Source: CAYFJO01 sp964343305
Lineage (GTDB): Bacteria; Planctomycetota; Planctomycetia; Pirellulales; Pirellulaceae
Direction: 5' to 3'
Assembly: GCA_964343305.1 (NCBI GenBank)
Contig: CAYFJO010000348.1
Span: 1-11,480, forward strand
DNA length: 11,480 nucleotides
Positions 1-6,996 of this stretch are shown piece after piece (the first letter of the stretch is position 1; the number at the start of each line of letters is the position of its first letter). The translations under genes were made by a program, and so were the position numbers. The notes under the pieces are model-generated. The model made no database searches. It was given only the letters and a program-made list of their open reading frames with translations, and was not told the origin of the DNA.

Positions 1-121
1 CTTGTGCGACAATCTTGAAGGTCATGATGAAAAACACGAGCAGCAGAAAGACGATGTCGATCATCGAACTCATCTGCAAGTGGTTTGCTTGTGGCGGGGA
101 CTCTTTGCTGCGAAATTTCAT
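1..121 (-). CDS. ExbD/TolR family protein, third paralogue (partial, 3' end outside window)
   Basis: Only the first 40 codons are present; the reading frame is open to the window edge. The start is the ATG at 121-119, with a GGAG ribosome site 8 bases upstream. The visible part is a short polar cytoplasmic N-terminus (about residues 1-18) and one membrane helix (about 20-40) carrying MIDIVFLLLVFFIMTF. Asp22 aligns with the proton-carrying Asp of ExbD (D25 in E. coli) and TolR (D23). The helix is nearly identical to that of the ExbD protein at 375-875, which points to tandem duplication. The Thr-Pro before the Met-Ile-Asp motif in the two upstream paralogues is Ser-Ser here. By family, it would be an inner-membrane, single-span stator partner of an ExbB/TolQ channel, with a periplasmic C-terminal domain that is not visible. 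It lies 253 bases after the preceding exbD, across a terminator-like hairpin, so it may not be expressed equally with the upstream genes. Confidence 0.88.
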   Translation of the reverse strand, partial: MKFRSKESPPQANHLQMSSMIDIVFLLLVFFIMTFKIVAQ

Positions 122-208
122 GACGCGGTCTCCGTGTGAATCGAGGAAAGGTAGGATCGCATTCGCATCACGGTGCCACAGTTATTCCGCACAACAGAAT
201 CCGCGCAT

Positions 209-233
209 AAAAACACCGGCACCAACGTGCCGG
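209..233 (-). terminator. Candidate rho-independent terminator between the second and third exbD genes
   Basis: Read on the minus strand, a 7-bp GC-rich stem (CCGGCAC pairing with GTGCCGG, plus-strand 216-222 and 227-233) closes a 4-base loop and is followed within two bases by TTTTT (plus-strand A-run 209-213). This is the shape of an intrinsic terminator for transcription coming from the exbB/exbD genes. The U-run is short, so termination could be partial. Confidence 0.5.
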
Positions 234-283
234 CACAAGTTCAAATGATTGCCTACGACCGCTTTAGCATCGGCCAAACAATT

Positions 284-343
284 AGTGGCGTACGCTTCCA
301 GCTTGCGGGTCGTTTTGTTCGCAAGCTGGAAGCGTACGCCACT
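284..343. repeat. Perfect 24-bp inverted repeat with 12-base loop
   Basis: Arms at 284-307 and 320-343 are exact reverse complements. The left arm begins AGTGGCGTACGCTTCC and the loop is GGTCGTTTTGTT (308-319). It lies 31 bases after the stop of the exbD gene at 375. No good T-run follows it on either strand, so it looks more like a dispersed intergenic palindrome (REP-like) than a standard terminator. As RNA it would form a very stable hairpin that could protect the upstream 3' end or block read-through. Confidence 0.8.
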
Positions 344-374
344 TGAAATGTGACAATCATTATTGGGCCGGTCC

Positions 375-875
375 TTAGCTTGGTTTAGTCGGTGGTTTGA
401 ATTTGATCTTCTCGATCAACTTGATGATTTCTTTCGACTTCTTGTCGTGGAAGCCGGACACCGCTGTTACGGCTTTGACGGTTTCCTCGTATCGAAGATC
501 GTAATCCACTTCAAACTCGACTTCAAATTGATCCTGCATCGTGCTGGGACCGCTGTCCGAGTTCGCCCCGACAAGATCGATGATCTTTCCCTGCAATTGA
601 TTATAGCTGGTGCCAAAACTTTCGTCGGCGAGCCGGATGTTCTGGATTCGTCCGCTCGCGTTGGCAGTCAACGTGACTTTCAACGGGGGAACAAGGTTGT
701 CGTCGGGCAACCCTTCGCTGGGCGCGGCCAGCGGCATCTTGATGTTAAAGTCGCCTTCCTGCACCACGACCTTGAACGTCATGATAAAAAAGACCAACAG
801 TTGAAACACGATGTCAATCATCGGCGTCATCTGCAGTTCAATCTTCTCGCCTTCACTGGTATTACGAACTTTCAT
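375..875 (-). CDS. ExbD/TolR family biopolymer transport protein, second paralogue
   Basis: A 166-residue protein, slightly longer than the usual ~140 for ExbD/TolR. It has a polar cytoplasmic N-terminus (1-17), one membrane helix at about 19-40 with the signature TPMIDIVFQLLVFFIMTF, and a periplasmic remainder. Asp21 sits at the position of the proton-translocating Asp of E. coli ExbD (D25) and TolR (D23). The C-terminus is lysine- and proline-rich (KFKPPTKPS). By family, it would pair with the ExbB-like channel encoded at 1357-2190 and couple proton flow to movement of a periplasmic partner. The gene starts 28 bases after the previous exbD stop. The start ATG at 875 is set by the conserved N-terminal length; no strong Shine-Dalgarno is seen, so translation may be coupled to the gene before it. 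The protein fed cannot be told from sequence, and TolR-like and ExbD-like roles are not separable here. Confidence 0.93.
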   Translation of the reverse strand: MKVRNTSEGEKIELQMTPMIDIVFQLLVFFIMTFKVVVQEGDFNIKMPLAAPSEGLPDDNLVPPLKVTLTANASGRIQNIRLADESFGTSYNQLQGKIIDLVGANSDSGPSTMQDQFEVEFEVDYDLRYEETVKAVTAVSGFHDKKSKEIIKLIEKIKFKPPTKPS

Positions 876-903
876 GGCATTCGAACTCGCTCGGTTGTTG
901 CCG

Positions 904-1344
904 CTAGAATACGGGTTTTTCTTTCACGCGGAGAGAGAACTTCTCCAACTTGTTTTCCTGGCATTTTTGAATCAACTCCTGGACTTTCCCTGTCTTCGCT
1001 CGCATATCACCGCGAATGATGACGTTCACTTCGCCAGGTTCCAGTCCGCGACGAATCGCATCATTGGCCTCGCGTTCCAGAAAGGGCCCCATGCCTTCGA
1101 TTTCGATCGGCCGGCCGGCGTAAATCACGCGGCCGTCGTCCATCATGTGCAAGGTCACGGGAAACTCTGGCGGCGTTTGCGGTGGCTTGGCCAAGACACT
1201 ATCCGGCAGCTTAATCGTCTGATTCTGCTCAGCCTCGTTCAGATTGATCAGCACCATGAAAAACGCGATCAACTGAAATGTCATGTCGATCATCGGAGTG
1301 AGATCGGCTTCCAAGATGCCCGATTTGTCTTTCTTGATCCGCAT
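904..1344 (-). CDS. ExbD/TolR family biopolymer transport protein, first paralogue
   Basis: A 146-residue protein of normal ExbD/TolR length. Residues 1-13 are charged and cytoplasmic. One membrane helix (about 16-36) carries DLTPMIDMTFQLIAFFMVL, with Asp20 at the conserved proton-binding position. The rest is periplasmic and includes an ExbD-like alpha/beta part (about 80-146) containing VNVIIRGD, comparable to the V-I-R-G/A-D strand of the family. The helix differs from the second and third paralogues (FMVLINL against FFIMTFK), so this copy is the most diverged of the three and could fill a distinct position in the stator. It begins 12 bases after the exbB-like stop codon, consistent with translational coupling; only a weak GAG lies upstream of the ATG. 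Confidence 0.93.
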   Translation of the reverse strand: MRIKKDKSGILEADLTPMIDMTFQLIAFFMVLINLNEAEQNQTIKLPDSVLAKPPQTPPEFPVTLHMMDDGRVIYAGRPIEIEGMGPFLEREANDAIRRGLEPGEVNVIIRGDMRAKTGKVQELIQKCQENKLEKFSLRVKEKPVF

Positions 1345-1356
1345 AGGTTTACTCGA

Positions 1357-2190
1357 TTACTTCTTTCCACCAACGGTTTCAAATCGGCTCATCAGACCTT
1401 CGCTTAAAATGCCGACTTCCAACACCAATCGGGCGATGCGGTTTTTTAGAATGTTGTAAAACGCGATGGCAGGAATAGCGATGGCCAAACCAATAAGCGT
1501 CGTGAAGAGTGCCGTGGAAATACCTTCCGCCAGTTTTGCAGGCTGTGGCGTGCCGCCGCCGATGGCGATCGTCGAAAAGGAATCGACCATACCATGCACC
1601 GTGCCGAACAGGCCAACCATGGGGCTCAGAGTACCGATCAACGCCATGTAACTGAGGCGGTGTTCGAGTTTCATATTCTCTTCTTCGCCGACTTCTTGCA
1701 TCGCTTCGATGGCCTGGGCGTAACCGGCAGACAACTTTGCCAAACCCGCCGACAACACCTGGCCAAGAAACGATTCATCGGCTTTCGCCATTTCGTACGC
1801 TTCCTGATATCGCTTTTCGTTTAGGTGCGCTTCAAACCCTTCGACCAAGTGCAAGGGACAAACGTTGTCTCGACGAGCGGTCAGCAGATTCATCACAAAC
1901 AACGCCACCATCGTGAACGAGAGCAACAAGAAGACAACCATGTAAAACGGGCCTAACGCTTCCCAAACCCATTTGAGCAGGCTCTTCTTCTTCGCGGGCG
2001 CGTCACCAGCCGGCGCGGCGGGCGCGGCTCCGTCTCCACTGGCATCTGCGTCCGCCGGAGCGTCATCTTGTGCAACCGCGGCGCTGGGCATCAACAACGC
2101 TCCGGCTGAGAAGATCGTGAACGAGAGGAACAAAACCAACATCATGCCAAACACGTTGTTGGCAGATCTTTTGAGGATGGGTCGCCGCAT
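1357..2190 (-). CDS. MotA/TolQ/ExbB proton channel family protein
   Basis: A 277-residue inner-membrane channel subunit. Residues 1-40 form a signal-peptide-like segment (hydrophobic 13-38, ending PSAAVAQ). Then comes an Ala/Asp/Gly/Pro-rich linker (41-66), a Lys cluster (67-69) and three helices typical of the family: about 80-103, 178-202 (ALIGTLSPMVGLFGTVHGMV, the family signature) and 226-250 (TALFTTLIGLAIAIPAIAFY). A cytoplasmic loop (about 105-175) separates the first two. By family it forms a multimer around ExbD/TolR-type helices and conducts protons. The start is taken as the ATG at 2190, not the in-frame TTG at 2202, because GGAG sits 6 bases before the ATG and the TTG would overlap it. 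It is the first of an exbB-exbD-exbD run and follows two exported TPR genes. The N-terminal extra segment and linker are longer than in E. coli ExbB or TolQ. Confidence 0.94.
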   Translation of the reverse strand: MRRPILKRSANNVFGMMLVLFLSFTIFSAGALLMPSAAVAQDDAPADADASGDGAAPAAPAGDAPAKKKSLLKWVWEALGPFYMVVFLLLSFTMVALFVMNLLTARRDNVCPLHLVEGFEAHLNEKRYQEAYEMAKADESFLGQVLSAGLAKLSAGYAQAIEAMQEVGEEENMKLEHRLSYMALIGTLSPMVGLFGTVHGMVDSFSTIAIGGGTPQPAKLAEGISTALFTTLIGLAIAIPAIAFYNILKNRIARLVLEVGILSEGLMSRFETVGGKK

Positions 2191-2196
2191 TTTTGA

Positions 2197-2200
2197 CTCC
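2197..2200 (-). promoter_or_regulatory. Ribosome binding site that fixes the ExbB-like start
   Basis: GGAG on the minus strand, 6 bases upstream of the ATG at 2190. It overlaps the alternative TTG start at 2202-2200, which argues against that upstream start. Confidence 0.65.
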
Positions 2201-2346
2201 AAATAGGTGAGATAGATTTATCGTTTCTAGAGCAATTGAGTTTTGTTCATCGCCACGGCGTGGAAAAACGTCTTTCGTACCAAGGCGGTTGGGCTAGTGG
2301 TGGAATAGAATTTTGTCGAAAAGATTTGATTGGGGTGGAAAAATCT

Positions 2347-2376
2347 ATTTTAAACCGAGAACTACAAATCGGTAAA
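2347..2376 (-). promoter_or_regulatory. Weak candidate promoter for the exbB-exbD genes
   Basis: On the minus strand TTTACC (2376-2371) is followed after 18 bases by TAAAAT (2352-2347), resembling sigma-70 -35 and -10 boxes. It lies in the 243-base gap between the small TPR gene and exbB. Such AT-rich matches arise by chance, and the gap could equally be a leader within a longer operon. Nothing else recognisable was seen in 2191-2433. Confidence 0.22.
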
Positions 2377-2433
2377 GAACCTTGTCGATTGAAGTTGGTA
2401 ATCATTTTGTCTGAACCTTCGCCGCGGCGACTT

Positions 2434-3504
2434 CTATTCGGCTCGCTTTGCCCAAACACTACCGCCGTACCGGGACCGCAAGACCTCGCGAGCCTTGAGT
2501 GACCGGTCGGAACGGCCGTCTTGGTCCCACAACTTGACCAGGTGATACAGAGCTTCGGCGTGGGTGTTGGAGTCGCCGTAAAACAGAATATCGGTGTGCA
2601 GGTAGGCCAGCAGAGCGTCTTTGCTTTTGCCCTCCTTTTCGTAACAGGCACCCATCGCGTTGTAGGCGCGGCCAAACAACGCCATGTTCTTGGGGTCTTC
2701 CTTGCGGATGATTTCCTCGATGAGGGTGATGCCGTCAGCCGCCGTCCCCTGTGCCGCGACGCAAGTGGCTTTGCCAATCTTGGCAAACGCTTGCTGTTCC
2801 TCGCCATTGGCGAACGAACCTAAATTGGCCTTGATGACGGTGTCAAACGTGGTCGAGGCGGCCGCATAGTTTTCTTGGCCGATTTGACATTCGCCCTTTC
2901 GGACCATCGCACGGACTTTCGAATTCCCTGGCGCGCCGGTGACCAACACTTGATACTGCTTTTCGCCCCCAGCAAAATCGCCAGTCCCATAATACAGATC
3001 TGCTAACGATTCTACGGCTTCGAAATAGTGATAGTTTTGTTTGCTTGTCGGATCGTCAACAAATCTCTTGACGAAATCGATTGCCACTGCCGGGCCCTTC
3101 GGGAACTCGCCGCGCAACGCCAACTGGGCGGCACATTTTCCCAGAAAGAATTGGTGGTCCTTTTTCATGAATTCAATGGTGAGATTGGCGGCATTGACTT
3201 TGGTCAGCTCGGCCAGCGCGTCGTTATATCGCCCGGCAATCACAAGATCCCTGGCGCGATCCAGTTCACTGGGTTCGTCGGCGAAAGTGACCTTGCGTAT
3301 GGCGGTGATAAGAAACTCCTGTTCCGCGCCGCCGCTCTCCAGGTACACCGCCGTGGCGGTCATCCGGCTGACCGTACCGTTTGCAGCCACGCCCTTCACC
3401 GGCCAGATTTTGTCCGTCACCTGGGCCATGGCGGAAGAGGCAGCGATCAAAAAGACGAAGGCTGTTGCGAGGAGAGTGTTTTTCAGTAAACGTTGCGAGG
3501 TCAT
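2434..3504 (-). CDS. Exported TPR protein with N-terminal beta-rich domain
   Basis: A 356-residue protein. A clear signal peptide (1-27: charged MTSQRLLK, hydrophobic 9-22, cleavage likely after AMA at 27) sends it to the periplasm. Residues about 32-78 look like a small beta domain (GVAANGTVSRMTATAVYLE ... ITAIRKVTFADEPSEL), of a pattern I associate with planctomycete exported TPR proteins. TPR-like helix pairs follow from about 80 to the end, for example AIAGRYNDALAEL-type units around 88-101, 165-188 (ADLYYGTGDFAGGEKQY), 206-226 and 278-302. The start ATG at 3504 has AAGGAG (plus-strand 3511-3516) 6 bases upstream. Role inferred: a periplasmic scaffold or partner for the ExbB/ExbD motor encoded immediately downstream, loosely comparable to CpoB with Tol-Pal. 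No enzyme motif is seen. It follows the large TPR gene by 104 bases. Confidence 0.87.
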   Translation of the reverse strand: MTSQRLLKNTLLATAFVFLIAASSAMAQVTDKIWPVKGVAANGTVSRMTATAVYLESGGAEQEFLITAIRKVTFADEPSELDRARDLVIAGRYNDALAELTKVNAANLTIEFMKKDHQFFLGKCAAQLALRGEFPKGPAVAIDFVKRFVDDPTSKQNYHYFEAVESLADLYYGTGDFAGGEKQYQVLVTGAPGNSKVRAMVRKGECQIGQENYAAASTTFDTVIKANLGSFANGEEQQAFAKIGKATCVAAQGTAADGITLIEEIIRKEDPKNMALFGRAYNAMGACYEKEGKSKDALLAYLHTDILFYGDSNTHAEALYHLVKLWDQDGRSDRSLKAREVLRSRYGGSVWAKRAE

Positions 3505-3608
3505 GGATTGCTCCTTCGTTGTTCAGTTGCACCCCAAATCCGGGGACTGCGTTGTTGATTTCGTTTTTGTATTCTGTTTGGCAATTTGCCGTGAGACGAT
3601 ACCGCACG

Positions 3609-6600
3609 TTACCGAAGTGCCGCGTCGACCTCCTTCATCAAGGCCTCGTACTTCGGTTTCCAATTGGGGCCGCCCAAGTCCTTATACACGATTTCAAAGG
3701 CCTTAATTGCGTCGCTGACTTTCTTGTAGTCCTTCTTCTTATCCTTCGAATTCTTCTTTGCGTAATGGAATCTGCAATAGAGATATGCATATCGTGATTC
3801 GTGAAATATATCGCGAAACTGGTCGTATCGAACAGTGATCTGAGACAGCTTTCCCCATCCCCAAATCAACCGCTTGTTTTGACTGTCCTTGGTGTCGCCG
3901 CCCATGATCGCGTTGTAGTACTTCTTCGAATCCTTTTTTCCCCAGGCTTGATACGCTCGAGCGGCTGCAAGTTGCACGGTGAGATTACTCGATTTTGCTT
4001 TTAGCAAGGTCTCGAACGTGTCGATGGCTTCCTTGTAATCACCCAGTCCCGCCTGGGTCGACGCTTTGCGCATCCGCACCTGCGTTTCCACCTCGGGCGA
4101 CAGCCACTTGGGAGTCTTTTTGCCTTTGTCCAGGATCGTGTCGAATCCCTTCACGGCTTCCTGGAAGAATTTTTTGGCGTCGGTGCTGCTTCCGCTGGCC
4201 GCAAAGCTTTCGCCCAATTTGGAGAACGAATCCGCGGCCCAGGTCTGGACGCTTAATTCGTCCGACTGGCCGCGGATGTTTTTGAGGAAGATGGAAAACC
4301 GGGACGCCAAGGATTTCTTCATTTTCGAGTCGGTGGCTCGATCGATCTGTCCCTTCATGTCCGAAGCCAGTTTGATATACGTCGCGACCAACTGTTTCTG
4401 ATCGGTCATCGACTTGTTCAAGCCTTCGGTCATTTCCTGGGCTTTGGCGTCGCTGTTGGAGGCGGACGAAGAAATATAAGCACGCAGCGCCGTCTTGTAA
4501 GTCTCGATGGCGAAGCCTTTTTTCTGAGTGGCGGGATGATTTTGCTTGACGAACGGAAGCGCGCCTGTCGCGCCGTCTTCCAGCATCGCGATGGCCTCGT
4601 CAACTTCGCCGGTATCCACGTAAATCTGTGCCAGCGACAGCGTGGCCGTGAGCAACGTTTCACTGACCGGCGCGGATTTCAACCGGTTGATTCCGTCTGA
4701 AAGGATTTTCTTCGCATCTTCCTTGATCTTGTCCAGACGCTTTTCTTCTGTCACGTCAGCCCCGGCATCGGACGGTGGGTTTTCGCGAAGCGCTTTCGAG
4801 TCGCTGAGGTACGAACTCCACAGCGCCTGCCCCGTTTTCAGCTCTGCTTCACCTCGATTTGGTGAGGCTTCTGGAATCAGGTTCAAGTACTTGATGGCCT
4901 CGTCCAGCTTTTTGTCCTGGACCATGAAAGCAATCAACGTGTTCGCCGCGGCCACCGCTTCCGGTTTCTCCGGCCACTGTTGAATCGAGTAATCGCCGAT
5001 GCCGACGATACGTCGTTTGGCAAATCCTTGGTCTTCCGTTTTGCTGGTCTTGTAAATCTGGACGTAAGCCGCCAGCGCAATCTGGGCCAGTTGGCTGCTG
5101 GCTGCCGAGCCGGGATAGCGTCGCGCGACAAACTCGCCAACCAAGGCCGCATCGTAATAGTTGCCCAGCGTGAAATGCCAGAAGGCAATGAAGTAGCGTG
5201 CAATGTTGATATCTTCATCAGTCGTTTCATCGTTGGCCAATTCTAACGCCAGTTTGAAAAAGCCCAGCGATTTGCCCGGTGCGTCTTTGACCAGTTTTTG
5301 TGCGGCGGCGAGATTGGCCTGCAACTCCGCCTTCTTCGTTTGGTCCGTCTCCGCGGCCACCTGCTGCGTGAGTTTTTGGACTGTCAATCGACCGGTTTGC
5401 CATTCGTCCAACGCTTCCTTGCCCTTTTGGCGCGCTTCCGCAAAGGTCTTGGGAATTTCCTCTTCCTCAGGCGGCAAATCCAACCCGCCCAATCGCGCGA
5501 CCAATTCCTGGGCTTCGCGCTTGTAATCACTGGGGTACTTGGAGACGAACGACGCATGCTTGCGGGCATTCGTCAGGGCGGTTCGTTTTTCCGTCGTATC
5601 ACTCACATCATTGCCCATCACCTCGTAACACTTGGCCAAGGCAAGACGCAAATACAGCCATTCCGCCGTCCGAACTTCCGTTTGCCGAACGTTCTCGATC
5701 ATCGGCAGCATCTTTTGAATACCGTCGTTGTACAGCGGCTGGCCTTCCTTCGGCAGCCAACAATCGATCGCCAGGACCATGGTTTTCATTTTCAATGTAC
5801 GAAAGGCATCTGGCGAATCTGGCTGCTCAAAAATGTCGTTGAACAAACTCAAGGCTTCCTTGTAGTCCTTCAGCTTGGTTTGGCAGCGGCCTTGATACAT
5901 GCGGGCATAGAGTCCGGCGATGCGGGTGCGATAATCTTCGTACACTTTGCCAAACAGCTCCGCGGCCTCGGTCAGATTCGTCTTCCGTTCCGGGGCATCG
6001 TCGGCGTAAGTATCGGCCGTTTCTTCTTTGATCGCGGGGATCAATAACCGGGCCTGCAGATAGTCCGTTCGATATTGGTCACGAATCTTGATCAGCCGGC
6101 GCTGACTGGGATTGTTCATATCCAAATTCTTGGGAATCGTTTCCAGCTTCACTTCTAGTTGAGACCGCGAAGTCTCGAAGACCTGCCCCGCCTCGGTAAA
6201 CCACTGGCGTGCCTCCTTCATCAAACTGTCGCGCAAGGCAGGCACCGTGTTTTTTTGACTCGCTTTCTGGATGTTCATCCGAGCGCGTTCGACCAGCAGA
6301 TTGGCCAATTGAGCTTGGGCCGACGAAACCAAGTGATACCCCGGATCGACACCGGCCACGAACTGCTCCAGCGCGGTCTTGGCCTCGTCCAGCACCTTTT
6401 GACGCTCGACCATGTTGCGTTCGGCGCGGGAGGCCTCAATCAACGTCACGCCACGCTCGAACTCGATGTTGCGCTTGAAGTCCGGGCTGACCAGCGTGCT
6501 GGTCTTCATCTTGTCGAGATACTCCAGCGCGTTCTCGTAGTAACCGCGTTCTCGCAGTCCCGCAAGGAATTCTTCCGCTGGCTCGATGGCCGAGGCTTGC

Positions 6601-6674
6601 TGACCGGCGACGCAAATGAAAAGCAAAGCGATGCAGCCCAACCTGAAGGCCCGTTGAATGTCGATCGTCTTCAT
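3609..6674 (-). CDS. Large exported TPR-repeat protein
   Basis: A 1021-residue protein. Residues 1-29 form a signal peptide (MKTIDIQRAFR, hydrophobic 12-24, cleavage after ASA at 29). The remainder is almost wholly alpha-helical with degenerate TPR-like units, for example around 232-283 (EAAELFGKVYEDY ... YKEALSLFNDIFEQ), 500-522, 580-600 (DKKLDEAIKYLNLIPEAS), 672-700 (AQIYVDTGEVDEAIAMLED), 805-850 and 865-892 (TQAGLGDYKEAIDTFETLL). Residues 412-468 look like a charged, coiled-coil-prone insert. The C-terminus is lysine-rich (about 974-985). No catalytic motif is seen. The frame is open upstream to 6941, but the ATG at 6674 is chosen because AAGGA lies 7 bases before it and it gives a proper signal peptide. 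Gene order (large TPR, small TPR, exbB, exbD, exbD, exbD) suggests a periplasmic component of a proton-driven envelope machine. The function is unknown. Confidence 0.88.
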   Translation of the reverse strand: MKTIDIQRAFRLGCIALLFICVAGQQASAIEPAEEFLAGLRERGYYENALEYLDKMKTSTLVSPDFKRNIEFERGVTLIEASRAERNMVERQKVLDEAKTALEQFVAGVDPGYHLVSSAQAQLANLLVERARMNIQKASQKNTVPALRDSLMKEARQWFTEAGQVFETSRSQLEVKLETIPKNLDMNNPSQRRLIKIRDQYRTDYLQARLLIPAIKEETADTYADDAPERKTNLTEAAELFGKVYEDYRTRIAGLYARMYQGRCQTKLKDYKEALSLFNDIFEQPDSPDAFRTLKMKTMVLAIDCWLPKEGQPLYNDGIQKMLPMIENVRQTEVRTAEWLYLRLALAKCYEVMGNDVSDTTEKRTALTNARKHASFVSKYPSDYKREAQELVARLGGLDLPPEEEEIPKTFAEARQKGKEALDEWQTGRLTVQKLTQQVAAETDQTKKAELQANLAAAQKLVKDAPGKSLGFFKLALELANDETTDEDINIARYFIAFWHFTLGNYYDAALVGEFVARRYPGSAASSQLAQIALAAYVQIYKTSKTEDQGFAKRRIVGIGDYSIQQWPEKPEAVAAANTLIAFMVQDKKLDEAIKYLNLIPEASPNRGEAELKTGQALWSSYLSDSKALRENPPSDAGADVTEEKRLDKIKEDAKKILSDGINRLKSAPVSETLLTATLSLAQIYVDTGEVDEAIAMLEDGATGALPFVKQNHPATQKKGFAIETYKTALRAYISSSASNSDAKAQEMTEGLNKSMTDQKQLVATYIKLASDMKGQIDRATDSKMKKSLASRFSIFLKNIRGQSDELSVQTWAADSFSKLGESFAASGSSTDAKKFFQEAVKGFDTILDKGKKTPKWLSPEVETQVRMRKASTQAGLGDYKEAIDTFETLLKAKSSNLTVQLAAARAYQAWGKKDSKKYYNAIMGGDTKDSQNKRLIWGWGKLSQITVRYDQFRDIFHESRYAYLYCRFHYAKKNSKDKKKDYKKVSDAIKAFEIVYKDLGGPNWKPKYEALMKEVDAALR

Positions 6675-6681
6675 GAAGATA

Positions 6682-6686
6682 TCCTT
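6682..6686 (-). promoter_or_regulatory. Ribosome binding site that fixes the large TPR gene start
   Basis: AAGGA on the minus strand, 7 bases upstream of the ATG at 6674. Together with the signal peptide that starts there, it rules out the longer in-frame extension to 6941. Confidence 0.65.
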
Positions 6687-6821
6687 ATGAATGGTCCGGC
6701 TGCTGTCCCGCTGATGGGAAAACAATGCCGGTTCCAAAAGAGCGGTTGAGTTTTCGATTCCTAACAAACTGGCGTTGGAGAAAATCCGGCGAATAGATTG
6801 GGTTTCACCCCCATACACCAG

Positions 6822-6848
6822 ACTATAATCTCCCACCATAAATCGCAA
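6822..6848 (-). promoter_or_regulatory. Weak candidate promoter for the TPR/Exb cluster
   Basis: On the minus strand TTGCGA (6848-6843) is followed after 15 bases by TATAGT (6827-6822). The boxes resemble sigma-70 elements but the spacing is short. It sits about 150 bases before the large TPR start and just downstream of the inverted repeat that probably ends the previous unit, which is where a promoter would be expected. Confidence 0.22.
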
Positions 6849-6887
6849 CTGTCTCCGATTGTTGGTAGTGTCCTGATTTTGAGTTGT

Positions 6888-6921
6888 AGACGTCCGAAGT
6901 TTCGGAAAACTTCGGACGTCT
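6888..6921. repeat. Perfect 15-bp inverted repeat, possible bidirectional terminator
   Basis: AGACGTCCGAAGTTT at 6888-6902 is an exact inverse of 6907-6921, with loop CGGA. It starts 75 bases after the VWA stop codon in the direction of transcription. No T-run follows on either strand, so it is not a classical intrinsic terminator. Its position at the end of an operon still fits a role in 3' end formation or mRNA stability, or it is a dispersed repeat. Confidence 0.7.
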
Positions 6922-6996
6922 GGTTGGGCCAGAAGTCGCACAAGACTGCTGAAGCCGGCCGTTGTGGCTTCGTCGTGCTACGCTTGTGAGCCGTGA

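Larger units (their letters stand above)
6675..6996. other. 322-base non-coding gap between the VWA gene and the TPR/Exb cluster
   Basis: It separates the 3' end of the VWA gene from the start of the TPR gene. It holds the ribosome site at 6682-6686, a weak promoter candidate at 6822-6848 and the perfect inverted repeat at 6888-6921. The open frames crossing it show no recognisable protein. It is probably both the end of the sigma/VWA unit and the promoter region of the TPR/Exb cluster. Confidence 0.7.

Noticed and set aside
284..343. CRISPR repeat or tRNA-like structure
   Set aside because: A single inverted repeat with no spacer array, and no cloverleaf or anticodon arm can be drawn.
363..1407. 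Plus-strand open frames of 218 and 198 codons
   Set aside because: They lie antisense to the two exbD genes, whose minus-strand products have clear family signatures; the plus-strand proteins show no domain.
2247..2807. Minus-strand 186-codon frame overlapping the small TPR gene
   Set aside because: Basic, Ser/Thr/Pro-rich, low-complexity product in a shifted frame of a gene with a signal peptide and TPRs; not a frameshifted fragment of a known family.
3041..3706. Plus-strand 221-codon frame across the two TPR genes
   Set aside because: Antisense to convincing coding sequence, with no domain and no ribosome site seen.
5298..6047. Plus-strand 249-codon frame
   Set aside because: Antisense shadow of the large TPR gene; Arg/Gln/Leu-rich with no recognisable family.
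6675..6941. Upstream extension of the large TPR gene
   Set aside because: Open by chance; the ATG at 6674 has a good ribosome site and begins a signal peptide, which the extension would bury.
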